Shown here one piece after another: positions 6,309 through 8,932 of a stretch of 8,932 nucleotides of DNA. How positions within the stretch are numbered: position 1 is the stretch's first letter; each line of letters begins with the position of its first letter. The notes beneath the pieces were generated by a model, which was given only the letters and a program-made list of their open reading frames with translations, ran no database searches and was not told the DNA's origin. Both the position numbers and the translations under genes were made by a program. Origin of the DNA: Candidatus Uhrbacteria bacterium (lineage in GTDB: Bacteria > Patescibacteriota > Patescibacteriia > UBA9934); assembly GCA_903891735.1 (NCBI GenBank), contig CAITFQ010000018.1, forward strand, positions 1-8,932. The letters are read 5' to 3'.

Positions 6309-6791
6309 ATGCAGACAGGCAATTCGTCCGACAGCAACCCCGCCACCACCGTCGACTCCGGACCCGTCGACGACCACCACCACGGCCCTGCCAACTACAA
6401 CCCCAACGCCGCGCGCATCGGACTGCCCGGCTACGACCAGAACGGCGCGATCAGCCGCCGCCCCACCTACCAGGAGGACTACGAGCGTCAGTTGGCGCAC
6501 ATCACCGTCTGGGGCAACCAGCAGCGCGGCGAGTGGTTGAGCGGCCGCCGTCGCATCAACCAGTTGCCGGCGCACGCCCAGATGCAGGCCGAAGACGCCT
6601 TCGTGCAGACCCTGGTGCTCTGCCTGCACCGCCTCAGCATCCCGCACAACCTGCGCCCGACCGTCGGTCACGAGTTCCTGTACCAGCTCAGGAACATCAA
6701 GGCCCAGCTCCAGAACCCCCTCAACCGTGTCGACCTCGACAACCTCTACCGTTCAGTGGACCGCCACGTCCACTTCGAACGAAGGTCCTGA
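6309..6791 (+). CDS. Single-module protein with disordered N-terminus (member 2)
   Basis: Function unknown. It has 160 residues from ATG 6309, with AGGA (6297-6300) 8 nt upstream. Residues 1-52 are low-complexity and polar (N, S, D, P, G and HHH at 23-25) and probably disordered. One module follows (about 54-157): GEWLSGRRRINQLP (74-87), an aromatic/leucine-rich helix with C105, LSIPHNLRP (109-117), then a helix with LRNIKAQL. The Trp-to-Pro distance is 36, like the first modules of the other members. The usual terminal WLxxY is degraded to LYRSVDRHVHF. It lacks a second module, so it is either an ancestral single-module form or a truncated one. It has its own promoter and terminator. A long frame running across it into the next gene is R/P-rich and I regard it as a shadow. 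Confidence 0.75.
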   Translation: MQTGNSSDSNPATTVDSGPVDDHHHGPANYNPNAARIGLPGYDQNGAISRRPTYQEDYERQLAHITVWGNQQRGEWLSGRRRINQLPAHAQMQAEDAFVQTLVLCLHRLSIPHNLRPTVGHEFLYQLRNIKAQLQNPLNRVDLDNLYRSVDRHVHFERRS

Positions 6792-6835
6792 TCTGCTTGC
6801 GAGCCCAAGCAGTAGCTGCTGTCCGGCCGGCCCTC

Positions 6836-6878
6836 AAGCCCCCATTCGCGCGCGCGGGTGGGGGCTTTGCCATTTTCC
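6836..6878 (+). terminator. Terminator after module-protein gene 2
   Basis: AAGCCCCCA (6836-6844) pairs perfectly with TGGGGGCTT (6859-6867) around a 14-nt loop containing alternating CG. A modest T-rich tail follows (TTTGCCATTTT). The tail also supplies the TTGCCA -35 of the next promoter. Confidence 0.7.
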
Positions 6879-6894
6879 AAAACTGTGCTAACCT
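6867..6894 (+). promoter_or_regulatory. Promoter of module-protein genes 3 and 4
   Basis: TTGCCA (6867-6872, five of six consensus bases), 16-nt spacer, TAACCT (6889-6894). The -35 overlaps the foot of the preceding terminator stem. The leader carries a small hairpin, CCAGC-TAA-GCTGG (6930-6942), and is C-rich and G-poor. Confidence 0.55.
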
Positions 6895-6898
6895 CAGG
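6887..6898 (+). repeat. 12-nt promoter box, copy 2
   Basis: GCTAACCTCAGG, identical to 6239-6250 and at nearly the same distance (54 nt) from its start codon. Confidence 0.7.
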
Positions 6899-6952
6899 CA
6901 CGTCAACTCACCCAACCCACCAGCTAAGCTGGTCCCACACCCGGAGTCGCAA

Positions 6953-7732
6953 ATGTCCCAAGTCATCACACTCCCTCGTCCCGACCAGGCCACCACCGCC
7001 AGCCAGTACGACCTGACGCCCCTGCCCTACCACCAACGCGTTCTGCCCTTTCTGCAAGGTTTGGGCGAGGAGCCCTGGCAGGAGTGGCCCTGCGGTGAAG
7101 TCACCTGGGCCGACCTCACGCCAGAAGAACACGCCACGGCCGAGACAGTTTTCTGCCGCCTGATGAGCAGCCTGGTCGTCGGTGTAGCTGTCCCGACCGA
7201 CCAGCGCACCAGCGTCTGCCAGGCCTACAGCCAGGCCCTGCGCAACATCCAGGATCAGTGCGAGAACCAGAGCAACTGGCGCTTGCTCGACACCTCGCTC
7301 GTCTGGCTCGACATCTACCCGGTCACGCCGCACCGCTTGCGCGGAGCCAATCTAGAACCCCAGCCAGCCCACAAGCGCAGCCTGGACCTCTTGATCGAGT
7401 GCGCGCGCGCCAAGGACACCCTGCTCTGGCGTTGCGGCGACACGGTCAACTTGATCGACCTGCTCGGCAACCCCAAGCGTTCACCCAAACTCCTGCGTCT
7501 CATCCAGGCCTTGGCCGTGGACAACCTGGAGGTACGTCTGCCCGGCGTCGCCCTGCCCGCCACCCACCAGAGCATCTGGAGCCTCAAGTACGAAGTCGAG
7601 CTCATCTTGCTCGAGCAGATCCTCCTCGACGCCACCGTCAAGCAGCAAGCCACGGGCATCCGTCAGTGGCACAGCCGCTACCGGCTCGGCCACCTCAACC
7701 TTCCACCCTCACTCTCACCAGACCACGAGTAA
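6953..7732 (+). CDS. Two-module protein of the paralog family (member 3)
   Basis: Function unknown. It has 259 residues from ATG 6953; GGAG (6943-6946) lies 6 nt upstream. The reading frame is open for another 232 codons upstream, but that part crosses gene 2 and its terminator and has R/P-rich shadow composition. Module A (about 26-134) has EWPCG (44-48), WADLTP (52-57), VVGVAVPTD (75-83) and LLDTSLVWLDIYP (111-123). Module B (about 140-250) has LWRCG (158-162), LIDLLGNP (167-174), PGVALPATH (197-205) and IRQWHSRYRLGHLNL (236-250). The Trp-to-Pro spacing is 36 in A and 43 in B. Five Cys are scattered (47, 68, 89, 103, 150) plus one at 161, with no zinc-type pairing. There is no membrane segment. 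It is followed after 3 nt by member 4, so the two are co-translated. Confidence 0.8.
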   Translation: MSQVITLPRPDQATTASQYDLTPLPYHQRVLPFLQGLGEEPWQEWPCGEVTWADLTPEEHATAETVFCRLMSSLVVGVAVPTDQRTSVCQAYSQALRNIQDQCENQSNWRLLDTSLVWLDIYPVTPHRLRGANLEPQPAHKRSLDLLIECARAKDTLLWRCGDTVNLIDLLGNPKRSPKLLRLIQALAVDNLEVRLPGVALPATHQSIWSLKYEVELILLEQILLDATVKQQATGIRQWHSRYRLGHLNLPPSLSPDHE

Positions 7733-7735
7733 CCC

Positions 7736-8485
7736 ATGACCACATCTCCCGCTCTTATCATCCGCGATCTGCTCCCGCTGTCCAACCACGTCCGCGTCGG
7801 CGAACATCTCGCGGCACTCACCTACCGCAGCCCCGACACCTGGCTGGTCGGCGGGCGAGCTCGCAATTTGTTGCCCACCTCAGCTCACCAGCAGCTGGCC
7901 CTGGCTTGCCAACTCGGCAGCCTCACCCGCTTGCTGGTCGGCATCAACGTGCCGGAACCAGTTCGGCCAGCCGTCATCTCCGGCTACCGCAACTACCTCA
8001 ACATCATCGAGGATCGACTCGGCCACGAATACGAATCTCTGTTCGACGACACCGACACCTGGCTCGCCGAACACCAACGCGGCTCAGCTCTGTTCTCGCC
8101 TGGCAAGCGGCGCATCGAACCGCGTCCAGCCCACGTCGTCATGCGCCAATACATCCTGGAACTGCTGAGCACCCCGACCAAGCACTGGTTGTTCAACGGC
8201 ATCACCTACGAGCAGCTCTGCTTCCGCCTCGGTTTCCGCGTCGATGAAGACGAAGCCGTCCGCACCCTCGAGGCCTGTGTCCTCGACCACCTGACGCTCA
8301 TCCTGCTGGGCGTCGAGCTGCCACCGGACGTGCTGTACGAGACCTGCCTGCACACCCAAGGCGACCTGAGGCGACTGGACACCTACCACTTCCACTTCGG
8401 CGACCATCACCGCCGCCTCAGCCAACTCTGGGACTACCTCGGCCGCTACCGCAGCGGCACCCTCAAGTTGGCGCCGAGCGCCTGA
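7736..8485 (+). CDS. Two-module protein of the paralog family (member 4)
   Basis: Function unknown. It has 249 residues from ATG 7736, only 3 nt after the stop of member 3; a GAG in the last codons of that gene may serve as a weak ribosome site, so translation is probably coupled. Module A (about 18-120) has TWLVGG (35-40), RNLLP (43-47), VGINVPEPVRP (68-78) and DTWLAEHQRGSAL (107-119). Module B (about 133-246) has HWLFNG (150-155), LLGVELPPDVL (190-200) and LWDYLGRYRSGTLKL (231-245). The Trp-to-Pro spacing is 37 in A and 45 in B. This member shows the module ends most clearly. There is no signal peptide or membrane helix. A terminator follows directly. Confidence 0.8.
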   Translation: MTTSPALIIRDLLPLSNHVRVGEHLAALTYRSPDTWLVGGRARNLLPTSAHQQLALACQLGSLTRLLVGINVPEPVRPAVISGYRNYLNIIEDRLGHEYESLFDDTDTWLAEHQRGSALFSPGKRRIEPRPAHVVMRQYILELLSTPTKHWLFNGITYEQLCFRLGFRVDEDEAVRTLEACVLDHLTLILLGVELPPDVLYETCLHTQGDLRRLDTYHFHFGDHHRRLSQLWDYLGRYRSGTLKLAPSA

Positions 8486-8489
8486 CCCT

Positions 8490-8530
8490 GCCCCGTCGTC
8501 TCCTCACCGAGCCGGCGGGGCTCCTTTTTT
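8490..8530 (+). terminator. Terminator of the module-protein block
   Basis: GCCCCGTCG (8490-8498) pairs with CGGCGGGGC (8513-8521), with one G-U, around a 14-nt loop. TCC and six T follow. It begins 5 nt after the last stop codon and marks the end of the GC-rich block. Confidence 0.85.
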
Positions 8531-8552
8531 ATCACCCAGCTAGCAAATTTTA

Positions 8553-8561
8553 TGTTATAAT
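8553..8561 (+). promoter_or_regulatory. Extended -10 promoter of the last gene
   Basis: TGT followed by consensus TATAAT (8556-8561). I see no good -35 at the right distance. The expected start near 8568 leaves a leader of about 16 nt, which contains the palindrome TGACGTCA (8571-8578) and no Shine-Dalgarno. Confidence 0.6.
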
Positions 8562-8583
8562 AAAAACAATTGACGTCACCATT

Positions 8584-8932
8584 ATGAACGACATCATTAA
8601 ACATAAATTTGACGTCGACCCTAAGCCATTAGCTAAACCAGAAGACACTGGCGTTGAATGGATTATTTCTCCAGAGGCAGCTGCTGCCAACACCATAACA
8701 GCCGCTAAACTCGAAGCTCGCCGCAGTCGCGACCATCATCGTTTCATCAAACTAACTAATGAAAGCTTACAACGGGCCGCCGAAGAACGCGTAGCCGCAG
8801 CCAAACTTCGTCGCGCCGAACAGTTATCTACCGCCGAAGCCATTCCAAAAATCGAAGTCTTGCACACCATTCTAAAAATTCAGGATACACCGGACTTTAG
8901 GCAAAATATTGCGCTCTACCGGGCCAAACTCG
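8584..8932 (+). CDS. Hypothetical helical protein, C-terminus beyond window
   Basis: Not recognised. It has 116 residues from ATG 8584 up to the window edge with no stop. The first 30 residues (KFDVDPKPLAKPEDTGVEWI) look extended. From about 31 to 116 the sequence is charged and alanine-rich (EAAAANTITAAKLEARRSRD, then LQRAAEERVAAAKLRRAEQL), which suggests a long helix or coiled coil. No membrane segment is seen. Base composition returns to that of the left flank and the gene lacks a Shine-Dalgarno, unlike the GC-rich block, so I do not count it in that system. Confidence 0.75.
   Translation, partial: MNDIIKHKFDVDPKPLAKPEDTGVEWIISPEAAAANTITAAKLEARRSRDHHRFIKLTNESLQRAAEERVAAAKLRRAEQLSTAEAIPKIEVLHTILKIQDTPDFRQNIALYRAKL

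Noticed and set aside
6239..6898. Integron-like cassette array suggested by repeated GCTAAC boxes
   Set aside because: The boxes do not fit the attC core pattern RYYYAAC/GTTRRRY, no paired sites are seen at gene ends, and no integrase is in the window. A promoter role explains them better.
6257..6952. Upstream extension of the member 3 reading frame, giving a 491-residue protein
   Set aside because: The extra 232 residues are R/P/Q-rich, overlap gene 2 in another frame and cross a terminator and promoter. GGAG plus ATG at 6953 gives a start matching the other members.
7258..8247. Long plus-strand open frame of 329 codons across members 3 and 4
   Set aside because: Low-complexity R/P/H-rich translation typical of an out-of-frame read of GC-rich genes; the members' own frames carry the conserved module motifs.
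4767..8530. Integrated element using the tRNA-Glu 3' end as attachment site
   Set aside because: I searched the right edge by eye for a copy of the tRNA 3' part and found none, and no integrase gene is present. The GC shift is kept as a finding, but this mechanism is not supported.

Overview
The window looks like a bacterial chromosome segment, most plausibly from an uncultured, compact-genome lineage such as Patescibacteria/CPR. That placement is an inference from a shortened HrcA, weak or absent Shine-Dalgarno sites outside the central block, and several unrecognised genes; no marker gene settles it. The left part (1-4700) and the right end (8521-8932) have moderate GC, about 45-50% in the rows I counted. 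The block 4982-8485 is clearly richer, about 60-70%.

The left part is read on the minus strand. It holds the heat-shock operon hrcA-grpE-dnaK (dnaK is cut by the window start). The operon is driven by a strong sigma-70-type promoter whose -10 box lies inside a perfect CIRCE operator. Upstream is a second minus-strand unit: a CPA2-type cation/proton antiporter with an RCK_N domain, overlapped by ATGA with a proline-rich/coiled-coil protein of unknown function. At 4696-4745 the antiporter promoter and the promoter of a plus-strand tRNA-Glu(CUC) gene diverge with overlapping -35 boxes. The tRNA is followed by a terminator.

The region 4893-8530 is the remarkable part. Five plus-strand genes lie in four transcription units: a small three-helix membrane protein, then four proteins that I read as diverged paralogs. 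The four share a module of about 100 residues marked by W-x(2,3)-G, a following [D/N/Q/L]-L, a hydrophobic 'GVxhP' site 36-45 residues after the Trp, and often a final WLxxY-type helix. There are seven copies (2+1+2+2). I do not recognise the family. Each unit has a similar promoter (mostly TTGCnn -35, TAnnCT -10), a C-rich leader of about 50-60 nt, a clear Shine-Dalgarno, and in three cases a hairpin terminator. The shared promoter style suggests that the membrane protein and the module proteins are expressed together as one system of unknown function.

The right end returns to lower GC and starts another unrecognised, basic/acidic helical protein that runs off the window.
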